DNA of 64,000 bases from Hyphomicrobiales bacterium (GTDB lineage Bacteria > Pseudomonadota > Alphaproteobacteria > Rhizobiales > Rhizobiaceae). The stretch covers positions 1 to 64,000 of the forward strand of contig UCMT01000059.1 of NCBI GenBank assembly GCA_900473795.1. Direction: 5' to 3'. The notes under the pieces were generated by a model. The model did no database searches. It saw only the letters and a list, made by a program, of their open reading frames with translations, and was not told the origin of the DNA. Shown piece after piece: positions 26,607 through 35,684 of this stretch. Each line of letters opens with the position of its first letter. Position 1 is the stretch's first letter. A program made the translations under genes and the position numbers.

Positions 26607-27029
26607 TCAGTGGCCGTGGTGCGCGCACTGGCCGTGGTCGGCCAGCACCTCGATCACCCGGCACTGATCGACACGGCCATGGCCGCAGCCCTCCACCATC
26701 ATTTCCAGTTCCGCCTTCAACGCCGTCAGGCTGCGGATGCGCTGTTCGACCTCGACAAGGCGCGCCTTGGCGATGGCATCGGCTGAGGCGCATGGCTGCA
26801 AGGGGTTGTCCTGCAGGCTCAGAAGCGTGCGAATCGCCTCGACCTCGAAGCCGAGTTCTCGCGCATGGCGGATGAAGACGAGACGCTTGAGATCGGATGG
26901 CTCATAGGAACGCTGGTTGCCTTCGCTGCGGCTGGGGACTCGGAGCAGGCCAATGCCTTCGTAGTAGCGGATCGTCGGCACCTTGACGCCGCTCTGGCGG
27001 GCCGCCTCGCCGATGGTGATCTTTTTCAT
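26607..27029 (-). CDS. MerR-family heavy-metal regulator (CadR/PbrR/ZntR-like)
   Basis: A 140-residue MerR protein with the winged helix-turn-helix KITIGEAARQSGVKVPTIRYYEGIGLL (3-29), a dimerisation helix and a metal-binding end: ASADAIAKARLVEVEQRIRSL.. then CGHGRVDQCRVIEVLADHGQCAHHGH, with Cys and His residues as expected for Cd/Pb/Zn sensors. Cys in NPLQPCAS is the other likely ligand. It is divergent from the P-type ATPase gene, with the MerR-type promoter between them, so it should activate that gene when metal is bound. Metal preference is unresolved. Confidence 0.92.
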   Translation of the reverse strand: MKKITIGEAARQSGVKVPTIRYYEGIGLLRVPSRSEGNQRSYEPSDLKRLVFIRHARELGFEVEAIRTLLSLQDNPLQPCASADAIAKARLVEVEQRIRSLTALKAELEMMVEGCGHGRVDQCRVIEVLADHGQCAHHGH

Positions 27030-27039
27030 GATTTTCCTC

Positions 27040-27070
27040 TTGCACCTCTAGTCGCTAGAGGATGTAGGGA
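27040..27070 (+). promoter_or_regulatory. MerR-type metal-responsive promoter of the P-type ATPase gene
   Basis: TTGCAC (27040-27045) and TAGGGA (27065-27070) are spaced by 19 bp, the elongated spacer typical of MerR-controlled promoters. The spacer holds the dyad CCTCTAG-TCG-CTAGAGG (27045-27061), closely resembling cadA/zntA/pbrA operators. Transcription would begin near 27077. Confidence 0.75.
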
Positions 27071-27111
27071 AGATGCCACGGTTTGACAAGCAAGCGAGCA
27101 GGAAGCGGATC

Positions 27112-29409
27112 ATGGCAGAGACCACTCAGACACGGTACCGGGTTGAGGGCATGGACTGCGCCAGTTGCGCCGCCAAGATCGACACCGCCGTGCGGCGCAT
27201 GCCGGGCGTCGAGGACGTATCCGTGTCGGTGACGGCAGGCACGATGACCGTGCGGCACAACGGGGAGAGTGACCTGTCGGCCATTGCGAGGAAGGTGACG
27301 GGTCTCGGCTATTCGGCCTCGCAGCTCGCGGGAAAGGCCGCGGCACCGGCTTTGGAGCCGGAGGCTGCGTGCTGCGGACATGATCATCACACGCACGAGC
27401 ATCGCACAGGTCATCATGGCCATGCCGACCCGGCGGCCCACACCCATCCTGCTCACAGCCACGCGAGCCACAAGCCCATGGCGTCGGCCGAAGGCGGCGC
27501 TTCGCAGCAAGACCTCCACGGGCACGGTCATGGGCCGGCGACCGGCGCCTGGTGGGCAAGCCGGAAGGGCAAGCTGACAATCCTCTCCGGCGCGGCGCTC
27601 GTTGTCGCCTATGTGCTCGGCCATCTCGTTCCGTCGATCGCACCCTACGCATTTATCGTTGCCATGCTGGTCGGGCTTGTGCCGATCGCCCGCCGCGCCG
27701 TCATGGCGGCCATGGCCGGCACGCCTTTTTCCATCGAGATGCTGATGACGATTGCCGCCGTCGGCGCAGTCATCATCGATGCCGGTGAAGAGGCGGCGGC
27801 GGTCGTGTTCCTGTTCCTGGTCGGCGAACTGCTGGAAGGCGTGGCGGCCGGCAAGGCGCGCCAGAGCATCCAGTCTTTGGCGGCGCTGGTGCCCAAGGAC
27901 GCGCTGCTTGAGGAAAGCGGGCAGACGCGGGCGGTTCCGGCCGAAAACCTTTCGGTTGGCGCCACCATTCTCGTCCGCCCGGGTGATCGTATCTCCGCCG
28001 ACGGGGTCATCCTTTCGGGCGAAAGCGCCATCGACGAGGCGCCGATGACCGGCGAAAGCACGCCGGTGCGCAAGGGTGTCGACGACAATGTTTTCGCAGG
28101 CACGATCAACGGCGATGCCGCCTTGCGCGTCCGGGTCACGGCGGCGGCCGCCGACAACACCATTGCCCGTGTCGTCAAGCTGGTCGAGGAGGCGCAGGAA
28201 TCCAAGGCGCCGACGGAGCGCTTCATCGACCGGTTCTCCCGCTACTATACGCCGGGCGTCGTGGTGGCCGGCGCCCTCGTCGCGATCATCCCGCCTTTGT
28301 TGCTCGGCGGTGCCTGGGCCGAATGGGTCTACAAGGGACTGGCAATCCTGCTCATCGGCTGCCCCTGCGCGCTGGTCATCTCGACGCCGGCGGCGATCGC
28401 CGCCTCGCTTTCCGCCGGTGCGCGGCGCGGCCTGCTGATGAAGGGCGGCGCGGTGCTGGAGACGCTGGGCACGGTCAATGCGGTGGCGCTCGACAAGACC
28501 GGAACGCTGACGGAAGGTAAGCCGAAGGTGACCGACATCATCGGCTTTGGCCATTCGCAAATCGATGTCCTCACCTACGCGGCGGCGCTGGAGACCGGCT
28601 CGAACCATCCGCTGGCCAAAGCGATCCTCGACCGGGCGGCCGCGGACAAGCTGCCGATCCCCGCGGCATCCGACGCCAGGGCGATGGGCGGCAAGGGCGT
28701 GACGGCGACTGTCGGCGGCAAAGCTGCGTTTCTTGGCTCGCCCCGGGCGGCGGGAGAACGCTTGACGCTTTCAGCCGAGCAGACCGCGCGCATCACGGCG
28801 CTCAATGACGAGGGCAAGACGGTCTCCGTCCTGATCCTCGGCGAGACGCTGGCCGGCGCCATTGCCATGCGCGACGAGCCGCGCGCGGACGCGAAATCGG
28901 GGTTGAAGGCGCTGACGGACGCGGGCGTCCGGATTGTCATGCTGACCGGAGACAACAGGCGCACCGCAACGGCGATCGGAAGTGAGCTCGGCATCGAGGT
29001 CCGGGCGGAACTGATGCCGCAGGACAAGCAGCGGATCGTCGGGGATCTCAAGAAGGCCGGCCTGGTCGTGGCTAAGGTCGGCGACGGCATCAATGACGCG
29101 CCGGCGCTGGCGGCAGCCGATATCGGCATCGCGATGGGCGGCGGCACCGACGTGGCGCTCGAGACCGCCGATGCCGCCGTGCTTCACGGCAGGGTCGGCG
29201 ATGTCGCCGAGATGATCAAGCTGTCGAAACGGACCATGGGCAATATCCGCCAGAACATCACTATCGCGCTGGGCTTGAAGGCGGTGTTTCTGGTGACGAC
29301 GATTGCCGGCATCACCGGGCTCTGGCCGGCAATCCTTGCCGATACGGGTGCGACGGTGCTGGTGACACTCAACGCGCTCAGGCTGCTGGCGCCGGCACGG
29401 AGCGCCTGA
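27112..29409 (+). CDS. heavy-metal-transporting P1B-type ATPase (Zn/Cd/Pb type)
   Basis: A 765-residue inner-membrane pump that exports soft metal ions. In order: an N-terminal HMA domain with GMDCASC (about 11-17); a His-rich linker (CCGHDHHTHEHRTGHHGHAD, then HTHPAHSHASH); eight expected spans; the actuator MTGES; the metal-channel motif CPCALVISTPAA; the phosphorylation site DKTGTLTEG; and GDGINDAPALA. CPC with a Cys-rich, His-rich N-terminus fits the ZntA/CadA group rather than CopA. Start ATG 27112 is chosen because the MerR promoter would start transcripts near 27077, past the upstream ATG at 27073, and AGGAAG (27100-27105) is well placed. Confidence 0.94.
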   Translation: MAETTQTRYRVEGMDCASCAAKIDTAVRRMPGVEDVSVSVTAGTMTVRHNGESDLSAIARKVTGLGYSASQLAGKAAAPALEPEAACCGHDHHTHEHRTGHHGHADPAAHTHPAHSHASHKPMASAEGGASQQDLHGHGHGPATGAWWASRKGKLTILSGAALVVAYVLGHLVPSIAPYAFIVAMLVGLVPIARRAVMAAMAGTPFSIEMLMTIAAVGAVIIDAGEEAAAVVFLFLVGELLEGVAAGKARQSIQSLAALVPKDALLEESGQTRAVPAENLSVGATILVRPGDRISADGVILSGESAIDEAPMTGESTPVRKGVDDNVFAGTINGDAALRVRVTAAAADNTIARVVKLVEEAQESKAPTERFIDRFSRYYTPGVVVAGALVAIIPPLLLGGAWAEWVYKGLAILLIGCPCALVISTPAAIAASLSAGARRGLLMKGGAVLETLGTVNAVALDKTGTLTEGKPKVTDIIGFGHSQIDVLTYAAALETGSNHPLAKAILDRAAADKLPIPAASDARAMGGKGVTATVGGKAAFLGSPRAAGERLTLSAEQTARITALNDEGKTVSVLILGETLAGAIAMRDEPRADAKSGLKALTDAGVRIVMLTGDNRRTATAIGSELGIEVRAELMPQDKQRIVGDLKKAGLVVAKVGDGINDAPALAAADIGIAMGGGTDVALETADAAVLHGRVGDVAEMIKLSKRTMGNIRQNITIALGLKAVFLVTTIAGITGLWPAILADTGATVLVTLNALRLLAPARSA

Positions 29410-29518
29410 CGGCGCTGCCGGCTGCATCCGCCTTTCTGCCTCCCAGTTCATCCATATCCCCTTCGCCCGCTGGCCGCTTGGCCGCCCATGAGGACCACGA
29501 ACGAGGGGTGCCCGCTGA

Positions 29519-31465
29519 TCACACCGACGCCAGCGCCACGGCCGGCTGCAGACGGGAGGCGTTGTAGGCGGGCAGGTAGCCGAAGACGAGGCCGGTCAGG
29601 AAGGCGCTGGCGAAGGCGAGGATGACCGGGCCAGGCGCGAAGCTGACGGCGATGCCGAAAGCCTGCGCGACGGCGCCGATGGAGAGGCCGAGACCGACGC
29701 CGATCAGCCCGCCGAGCGCGGAGACCACCAGCGCCTCGACGATGAACTGGGTGAGGATATCGCGAGCCCGCGCGCCGGTTGCCATGCGGATGCCGATCTC
29801 GCGGGTGCGCTCGGTGACGGAGACGAGCATGATGTTCATGACGCCAATGCCGCCGACGAGCAACGAGATCGCGGCGATCGAGCCGAGGAAGACCTTGAGG
29901 ATGTTGGAGGTCTCGGTAAAGGTCTCACGGATCGCCGCCATATTGACGATCTGCGTATCCTGCCGCTTGTGGCGCTCGTCGAGCAGGGCCTGGATCTGAT
30001 CCTGCGTGACGTTGATGCCGCTGTCGTCCTTCACCTCCACGGTAATCGAGCGGACATTCTTTGCCCCGAACAGGCGCAAATTGCCGGTGGAAAGTGGCAC
30101 GAGAACGGTGTCGTCCTGGTCATTGCCGCCGGCGCTGGCGCCCTTCTTCGACATGACGCCGATCACCTGGAACGGAATGTTCTTGATCAGGATGTACTGG
30201 CCGAGCGGATCGGCGCCGTCCGGAAACAGGGTATCGGCGACGGTGCGGCCGAGCACAGCCACGGTGGCATAGGCGTCCATATCGGATTGTTCGAGGAAGG
30301 CGCCGTCGTCGACCGTCCAGGATTTTGCCTGCGGGAACTGCGGCACCGTGCCGTTGACGGTCGTCTGGGTATCGAGATTGCCGGCGCGCACCGTCAGCGT
30401 GCTCGACATTTCCGGCACGGCGAAGCTGATATTCGGCAATTCCAGAATGGCATCGGCGTCGGACGGGACCAGCGAGACGATGCTGCCCCCTTCCCCGCCG
30501 CGGAAATTGGCCATATTGGGCCGCACCACCAAGAGATTGGACCCCATGGCCGCGATGCGGCTCAGCACGGAATCCTGCGCGCCGGTGCCGATGGCGAGCA
30601 TGGCAACCACCGAACTGACACCAATGACGATGCCGAGCAAGGTCAGGATGGTGCGGAACAGATTGGCCCTGAGCGCGCGCAACGACATGCGCACAGCCTC
30701 GGCCACATCGGTTATGATGGCGGCCTTTCCCACGGTTTTTGCTGCCAATACCGGCTTGGTGCGGCCGATCCGCCTGATATTGCCGGGAATGCGATCGGCG
30801 ACGATCAGGCCGTCGCTGATCTCGATGACGCGGTCGGCGGATTCGGCAAGTTCCGGCGCATGGGTGATGATAATGACGGTATGGCCCTCATCATTCATCT
30901 GCCGCAGCGTCGCCATCACCTCCTTGCCGCTCTGGCTGTCGAGCGCGCCGGTCGGCTCGTCGGCAAGGATGATCTGGCCGCCGTTCATCAGCGCGCGAGC
31001 GATCGAGACTCGCTGCTGCTGGCCGCCGGAAAGCTGGTTGGGCAGATGGTCGAGCCGATCGCCAAGCCGCAGCGACGTCAGCAGCATCTCGGCCCGGTCG
31101 CGCCGGTCACGCGCCGGCATGCCGGCATAGATCGCCGGAATCTCGACATTCTCCTGTGCGGTCGCCGTCGGCACCAGATTGTAGCTCTGGAAGACGAAGC
31201 CGAACATCTGGCGTCGGCGGGCGGCCAGTTGGTCGGCATCGAAATCCGAGACGTCCTCGCCTTCCAGCAGATACTCACCACCCGTCGGCGTGTCGAGGCA
31301 ACCGAGGATGTTCATCAGCGTCGACTTGCCCGAGCCGGAGGCGCCGACGATGGCGACGAACTCGCCCGGCTGGATATCGAGCGAGATGCCACGCAGCACC
31401 TCAACCGCGACATCGCCGTTGACGAAGGTCTTGCGAATATCCTTGAGCGAAATGAGCGCGGTCAC
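29519..31465 (-). CDS. macB: MacB-like ABC transporter (ATPase-permease fusion)
   Basis: The 648-residue protein has an N-terminal ABC ATPase (Walker [12 protein letters not shown] about 39-49; signature [17 protein letters not shown]; Walker [15 protein letters not shown]) fused to a four-span MacB permease ([37 protein letters not shown]; periplasmic core; [33 protein letters not shown]). With MacA and an outer-membrane TolC protein it exports macrolides, peptides or other amphiphiles. GTG 31465 lies 9 nt after macA. No TolC gene is nearby. Confidence 0.94.
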   Translation of the reverse strand: MTALISLKDIRKTFVNGDVAVEVLRGISLDIQPGEFVAIVGASGSGKSTLMNILGCLDTPTGGEYLLEGEDVSDFDADQLAARRRQMFGFVFQSYNLVPTATAQENVEIPAIYAGMPARDRRDRAEMLLTSLRLGDRLDHLPNQLSGGQQQRVSIARALMNGGQIILADEPTGALDSQSGKEVMATLRQMNDEGHTVIIITHAPELAESADRVIEISDGLIVADRIPGNIRRIGRTKPVLAAKTVGKAAIITDVAEAVRMSLRALRANLFRTILTLLGIVIGVSSVVAMLAIGTGAQDSVLSRIAAMGSNLLVVRPNMANFRGGEGGSIVSLVPSDADAILELPNISFAVPEMSSTLTVRAGNLDTQTTVNGTVPQFPQAKSWTVDDGAFLEQSDMDAYATVAVLGRTVADTLFPDGADPLGQYILIKNIPFQVIGVMSKKGASAGGNDQDDTVLVPLSTGNLRLFGAKNVRSITVEVKDDSGINVTQDQIQALLDERHKRQDTQIVNMAAIRETFTETSNILKVFLGSIAAISLLVGGIGVMNIMLVSVTERTREIGIRMATGARARDILTQFIVEALVVSALGGLIGVGLGLSIGAVAQAFGIAVSFAPGPVILAFASAFLTGLVFGYLPAYNASRLQPAVALASV

Positions 31466-31474
31466 GACGGCGCC

Positions 31475-32734
31475 TCAGAACATCGGCGGCATGCCGCCCA
31501 TGCCGCGCCGGGAATTGGAGCGGCTGGACGCTGCCGCCTTGTCGGCCGACCCCGTGCCGACCACGACGGCGTCGTTTTCGGACAGACCCTGCTTGATCTC
31601 GACGCGCACGCGGTTGCGGATGCCGGTCTCGACCTTGCGGGTCTCGCGGGTGCCCGAGGCGGTGACGACGGTGACTTCACCGGACTTGCCATCGGCACCG
31701 GAGCGGACCGCTGCGGCAGGGACCGTCAGCACGTCCCTGGCCGACGACTGCACGAAGAAAACCTGCGCCGTCATGTTCATCATCAGCGCGCCGTCGAAAT
31801 TCGGCACGTCGAACAGGGCGTAATACAGCACCACGCTGTTTTCGGTCGACGGCGTCGGCTTGATCTGCCGCAGCTTGCCGGGATAGCGCTTGCCGGGCTG
31901 GCCGAGCAGCGTGAAATAGGCATCCATGCCGGTCTGCAGCTTGCCGACGTCCGCCTCCGACACCTCCGCCTCGACCGTCATCGTCGAAAGATCGCCGACC
32001 GTGACGATCGTCGGCGCCGTCTGGTTGGCGTTCAGCGTTTGGCCTTCCGTGGCCGAGGTATCGACCACCGTTCCGCTCATCGGCGCATAGATCTTAGTAT
32101 AGCCGAGGCTGATGCGCGCGTCCTTCAGCGTCGCCTGCTGCTTACGGATCTGAGCCTTCAGTGCATCGACATTGGCCTCGGCCGTCGCAAGTGCTGCGAC
32201 CGCCTCGTCAAGCGCCGATTGCGCGGCACTATTGCCGGCGACAAGCGCGCGCTGACGCGTCAGATTGGCGGCGGACAGGACGACCTGCGCCTCCTTGTCG
32301 ATCATCTGGGCCTGCAGGTTGGCAAGTTCGGCCTCGGCGATCTCGATCTGCGTCTCGATCGAGGCACTGTCGATCTCGGCGATCAGTTGCCCTTGCTTGA
32401 CGCTGTCGCCGATTTCGACCTTGAGGCTTTTCAGTTGGCCGGAGACCTGGGCGCCGACATCGACATCCTTGATCGGGCTCAACAGCCCTGTCGCCGTGAC
32501 GCTGTTTTCGATATCGCCGCGCAACGGCGTCTCGGTGACGACGGTGTCGGCGGCGCTCTGTTTGCCATAGGTCGACCAGCCGTACCAGCCGGCGCCGACG
32601 GCAGCGATCAGGACCGGGAGGAGTAGCCACCACCGCCGCGATCGGGCGCGTTTCTTCCGCGCTGGCGCGGGCTGAGCAACGGGTTCCTCATCCTCGACGA
32701 TCGCAGGGGCAATTTTCCGTGTGGCATCCGCCAT
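31475..32734 (-). CDS. macA: MacA-like periplasmic adaptor of tripartite efflux pump
   Basis: A 419-residue membrane-fusion protein. An N-terminal cytosolic stretch rich in Ala/Pro/Arg precedes one transmembrane anchor (WWLLLPVLIAAVGAGWYGW, about 35-53). Then come a lipoyl half-motif (VGAQVSGQLKSLKVEIGDSVKQGQLIAEID), a long coiled-coil hairpin (IETQIEIAEAELANLQAQMIDKEAQ..NVDALKAQIRKQQATL), the second lipoyl half (TKIYAPMSGTVVDTSATEGQ), and beta-barrel and membrane-proximal domains. The C-terminus RSNSRRGMGGMPPMF is unusual. It is the first gene of a two-gene unit with macB. Confidence 0.94.
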   Translation of the reverse strand: MADATRKIAPAIVEDEEPVAQPAPARKKRARSRRWWLLLPVLIAAVGAGWYGWSTYGKQSAADTVVTETPLRGDIENSVTATGLLSPIKDVDVGAQVSGQLKSLKVEIGDSVKQGQLIAEIDSASIETQIEIAEAELANLQAQMIDKEAQVVLSAANLTRQRALVAGNSAAQSALDEAVAALATAEANVDALKAQIRKQQATLKDARISLGYTKIYAPMSGTVVDTSATEGQTLNANQTAPTIVTVGDLSTMTVEAEVSEADVGKLQTGMDAYFTLLGQPGKRYPGKLRQIKPTPSTENSVVLYYALFDVPNFDGALMMNMTAQVFFVQSSARDVLTVPAAAVRSGADGKSGEVTVVTASGTRETRKVETGIRNRVRVEIKQGLSENDAVVVGTGSADKAAASSRSNSRRGMGGMPPMF

Positions 32735-32908
32735 TCAAGCAACTCTCAGACTATTTTGACATCGGGCCAGACAATTCCCGAAATAACTAGGTAGCAACTA
32801 CGCCTTATTGAAGTCGGACGGGATGAAATCTTTGTAATGTTTCCCGTTTTTCGTTTCACAATGTTTCTGCGGACCTAGCCGCTCGTCTTCAGAGCCAGCC
32901 ATGCAACG

Positions 32909-32938
32909 AAAAACCGGCGGTTGGAACCGCCGGTTTTT
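32909..32938. terminator. bidirectional intrinsic terminator
   Basis: AAAAACCGGCGGTT (32909-32922), loop GG, AACCGCCGGTTTTT (32925-32938): a perfect 14-bp inverted repeat with an A-run on one side and a T-run on the other. It lies just downstream of the small secreted-protein gene (minus strand). Confidence 0.85.
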
Positions 32939-32969
32939 CCCAAGTGGCCGCTCTGCCGGGGAGGCCGGA

Positions 32970-33212
32970 TCAGTTGCAGACCCTGATGCGCTTGACGACC
33001 AGATTGCCGTAGTAGTCGTACTCGCGGACCTTCTTGATCCAGCAATGGGGCTCGTAGTAGCTCTTGTAGTAGTGGCGCTTGTGGCCGTAGTGGTGGCCGC
33101 CGTGATAGCCATCGTAATAACCGCCGCCGTAGTAGCCGCCGGCCTGGGAGGGGGCTGCGAAAGAAAGAGCCGCGCCAGCGGCAACGATGGAAGCGATGAT
33201 CAGGTTACGCAT
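32970..33212 (-). CDS. small secreted Gly/Tyr/His-rich protein
   Basis: An 80-residue protein with a clear signal peptide (MRNLIIASIVAAGAALSFAAPSQA, cleavage after SQA) and a mature part of about 55 residues that begins GGYYGGGYYDGYHGGHHYGHKRHYYKSYYEPHC and ends WIKKVREYDYYGNLVVKRIRVCN. Two Cys in the mature region may pair. The start ATG 33212 follows CCAGGAGAGACAATC. Rhizobial genomes carry many such short Tyr/His-rich exported proteins of unknown role; metal binding by the His-rich segment is a guess. Its transcript ends at the perfect terminator at 32909-32938. Confidence 0.75.
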   Translation of the reverse strand: MRNLIIASIVAAGAALSFAAPSQAGGYYGGGYYDGYHGGHHYGHKRHYYKSYYEPHCWIKKVREYDYYGNLVVKRIRVCN

Positions 33213-33317
33213 GATTGTCTCTCCTGGATTGGCTGGATGAGCCCGCCTCATCCTTGAGACAGACAATCTCATGTCCGCGCAAACCGCACAGTTCCCAATG
33301 GAACAGGGCGCCGGCGC

Positions 33318-33845
33318 TTATGATTTTCTGATCCGCGCCATGGCCACGACATCCGCATATCTCCCGTCACGGAAGGCATAGGCCTTGTGAACGCCTTCGG
33401 CCTCGAAGCCGAACGCCACATACAGCGCGATGGCCGGCGTATTGTCGGTAAAGACGGTCAGTTCGATGCGCATGATGTTCAACCATCTGTCGGCAGCATC
33501 GAGAAGTTCCAGCATAAGCGCCTTGCCGATACCCTGCCTGCGATGATCGTCATGAACGCTCATGCCGAGCACGGCTGCGTGGTGGCGGCGATCCCTTTGC
33601 CGATGGAGCCCGGCAGCCCCCAGGATGATCCCGCCCCGCTCGGCAACAAGCTGCAATCCGCCGTCCGACGGCGCCTCGAGCCACGTGCGGGTCTGCTCGG
33701 GCCTCGTATGGGGGAGGCGCAGCGTGCCATGCCGCACCCCGGGAAGGTTCACGATGGCAGCGATCTGCTCATAGTCGCCGGGACGCGAAGCCCGGATATG
33801 CAGAGCGTCGGTCAACGGCGGAGCGGGTGTTTCAGTGTGCTTCAT
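33318..33845 (-). CDS. GNAT family N-acetyltransferase (RimJ/SpeG-like)
   Basis: The 175-residue protein is a one-domain acetyltransferase: IRASRPGDYEQIAAIVN at the N-terminus, a central beta-strand AVLGMSVHDDHRRQGIGKALMLELLDAADRW with the acetyl-CoA loop RRQGIG (about 105-110), and NTPAIALYVAFGFEAEGVHK near the C-terminus. Substrate unknown. Its ribosome site (AGGA, 33851-33854) lies inside a 6-bp hairpin (33851-33871), and a strongly structured 150-nt region precedes it, suggesting post-transcriptional control. Confidence 0.88.
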   Translation of the reverse strand: MKHTETPAPPLTDALHIRASRPGDYEQIAAIVNLPGVRHGTLRLPHTRPEQTRTWLEAPSDGGLQLVAERGGIILGAAGLHRQRDRRHHAAVLGMSVHDDHRRQGIGKALMLELLDAADRWLNIMRIELTVFTDNTPAIALYVAFGFEAEGVHKAYAFRDGRYADVVAMARIRKS

Positions 33846-33850
33846 GACGA

Positions 33851-33871
33851 TCCTCGTCTTTGATGCGAGGA
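33851..33871 (-). promoter_or_regulatory. hairpin occluding the ribosome site of the GNAT gene
   Basis: On the minus strand TCCTCG (33871-33866) pairs with CGAGGA (33856-33851) over a 9-nt loop; the paired AGGA is the only Shine-Dalgarno sequence, 5 nt before ATG 33845. Confidence 0.5.
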
Positions 33872-34024
33872 AGGAGGAAGCGCTGTGACCTACCTGCCTC
33901 GGCAGGGTCCACAGGATGAAAGCGCTCTTAGGCCAGCACCGATCCTGCGCACCCTTGAGGGTACGTGCAGGTCATAAGAAGGTGCGTGGTCGCGCGTTTC
34001 ATGATCCAGACTTTAGCGGCTCCT
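33872..34024. ncRNA. candidate structured RNA of unknown family
   Basis: The non-coding gap before the ubiB stop shows several nested complementary segments: CTGTG/CACAG (33883-33887, 33910-33914) enclosing CCTGC/GCAGG (33893-33897, 33902-33906); CCTGC..ACCCT-TG-AGGGT..GCAGG (33944-33971); CTTA/TAAG (33927-33930, 33975-33978); GGCCAGCACC with GGTGCGTGGTC (33931-33940, 33981-33991); and an outer AGGAG..CGCT with AGCG..CTCCT (33872-33884, 34015-34024). It could be the GNAT leader on the minus strand or a separate plus-strand RNA. I could not match it to a known family. Confidence 0.4.
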
Positions 34025-34047
34025 GCCACAAAGACAAGAACCGCCTC

Positions 34048-35622
34048 TCAGAAGGCTCGCCAGGCGATATAAAGCAGCGTCAGCGCGATGATCCAGAGCG
34101 CCAGGCGGCCAGAGCGGCTGTGGCGCGCTTCCGAACGGCCGATCGCCTCGGCGGTCGCCTCATCGAAGCGCAGGCCGTTTTCGGCCATGCCCGTCAGGTC
34201 GCGGGAGAACTTTTCCGTTTTCGCCGCTATCTCGGGTGCCGCTTCGGCAAGCCTGAGGGCCGCATGAAGCCCATCCCTGACGTCGGAGACGATCCGTTTC
34301 GGACCGAGATTGTCACGGATCCAGGCGCCGACCACCGGCTCGGAGGCCTTCCACATGTTGAAGCGCGGATTGAGCGTGCGGGCGACGCCTTCGACAACGA
34401 CCATGGTCTTCTGCAGCATGACCAGTTCCGGCCGCGTCTGCATGTCGAAGAGTTCGGTGACCTCGAACAGCAGCGTCAGGAGCTTGGCCATGGAGATGGT
34501 TTCGGCCGGCTGACCGTGGATCGGCTCGCCGATGGCGCGGATCGCCTGGGCAAAGCTTGCGACGTTGTGATGGCCGGGCACATAGCCGGCCTCGAAGTGC
34601 ACATCGGCGACACGCCGATAGTCGCGGGTGATGAAACCATAGAGGATCTCGGCGAGAAAACGGCGCTCCTTCTTGCCGAGACGGCCAACGATGCCGAAAT
34701 CGACGGCGACGACCATGCCCTTCTGATCGACGAAGAGATTGCCCTGGTGCATGTCGGCATGAAAGAAGCCGTCGCGCAGCGTGTGACGCAGGAAGGACTG
34801 GATCAGCGTATCGGCAAGCCCGTTGAGGTCATGCCCCGCGCGGCGCAGGCCCTCGACATCCGACAGCTTGATGCCGTCGATCCACTCCATCGTCACGACG
34901 TCGCGGCCGGTGCGCTCCCAGTCGACTTTCGGCACGCGGAAACCGGGATCGTCGGCCGCGTTCTCGCCCAGCTCCGACAGCGCCGCAGCCTCGAGTCGCA
35001 GGTCCATCTCGACCTTGGTGGTTTGCTCCAGCGTCTTCGTCACCTCGACCGGACGAAGCCGGCGCGTGTTCGGCAGGAAACGCTCCTGCAGGTGCGAGAC
35101 AAGGAACATCGCCTCCAGGTCATGGGCAAAACGCTGGCGCACGCCGGGGCGGATCACCTTGACGGCGACCTTTTGCTCGACGCCATCGCGCAGCACCATG
35201 GCAGGGTGAACCTGGGCAATCGAGGCGGCGGCGATGGGGTCGCCGAAGTGCGCGTAAAGCTCGGCGACCGGCCGGCCGAGCGAACCTTCGACGGCAGCGC
35301 GCGCCTCCTCCACCGGGAAGGTCGCCATGCGATCCTGCAGGAAGGAAAGGTCTTCGGCGAAATCGGCACCGACGACGTCCGGGCGGGTGGCCAGGAACTG
35401 GCCGATCTTCACATAGGATGGCCCCAGTCGCTCGATGGCACGCGCCAGCCTGTCGCTGCGGACCTCATGTCTGGCACGACGGCGGGCAAAGAGACCGGCA
35501 AAGGATTGCGCAACGCCGATCAGCGGCGGCAGGTTTTCCGACGGCAGGGCGGAGACAACCCCCTCGCGCACCAGCACCCAGCCGATCCGGACCAAGCGTA
35601 CATAGGCTCCGGGTGTACTCAT
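34048..35622 (-). CDS. ubiB: UbiB-family atypical kinase/ATPase for ubiquinone synthesis
   Basis: UbiB is needed for ubiquinone biosynthesis, probably by mobilising lipophilic intermediates. The 524-residue protein has the ABC1/ADCK core: an Ala-rich nucleotide loop AAASIAQVHPAMVLRDG (about 120-136), VKVIRPGVRQRF, the catalytic HADMHQGNLFVDQKG and AVDFGIVGRLGKKER motifs (about 288-320), and two C-terminal membrane helices (LALWIIALTLLYIAWRAF). ATG 35622 with AAGG upstream is preferred to 35652. It follows ubiE by 62 bp in one operon. Confidence 0.95.
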   Translation of the reverse strand: MSTPGAYVRLVRIGWVLVREGVVSALPSENLPPLIGVAQSFAGLFARRRARHEVRSDRLARAIERLGPSYVKIGQFLATRPDVVGADFAEDLSFLQDRMATFPVEEARAAVEGSLGRPVAELYAHFGDPIAAASIAQVHPAMVLRDGVEQKVAVKVIRPGVRQRFAHDLEAMFLVSHLQERFLPNTRRLRPVEVTKTLEQTTKVEMDLRLEAAALSELGENAADDPGFRVPKVDWERTGRDVVTMEWIDGIKLSDVEGLRRAGHDLNGLADTLIQSFLRHTLRDGFFHADMHQGNLFVDQKGMVVAVDFGIVGRLGKKERRFLAEILYGFITRDYRRVADVHFEAGYVPGHHNVASFAQAIRAIGEPIHGQPAETISMAKLLTLLFEVTELFDMQTRPELVMLQKTMVVVEGVARTLNPRFNMWKASEPVVGAWIRDNLGPKRIVSDVRDGLHAALRLAEAAPEIAAKTEKFSRDLTGMAENGLRFDEATAEAIGRSEARHSRSGRLALWIIALTLLYIAWRAF

Positions 35623-35684
35623 GATGCCTTGCCGCCGCGCAGGAGGAGGCACTCAGCGCGCTTCACGAAAGTGGACATCATGCG

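Noticed and set aside
29969-32626. 885-codon plus-strand frame opposite macB/macA
   Set aside because: His/Arg/Asp-rich shadow; the minus-strand genes have full domain sets.
33872-34024. Signal recognition particle RNA or tmRNA
   Set aside because: The conserved SRP tetraloop segment (GGAAG..AGCAGCC) and a tmRNA tag frame are absent; 6S RNA stays only a possibility.
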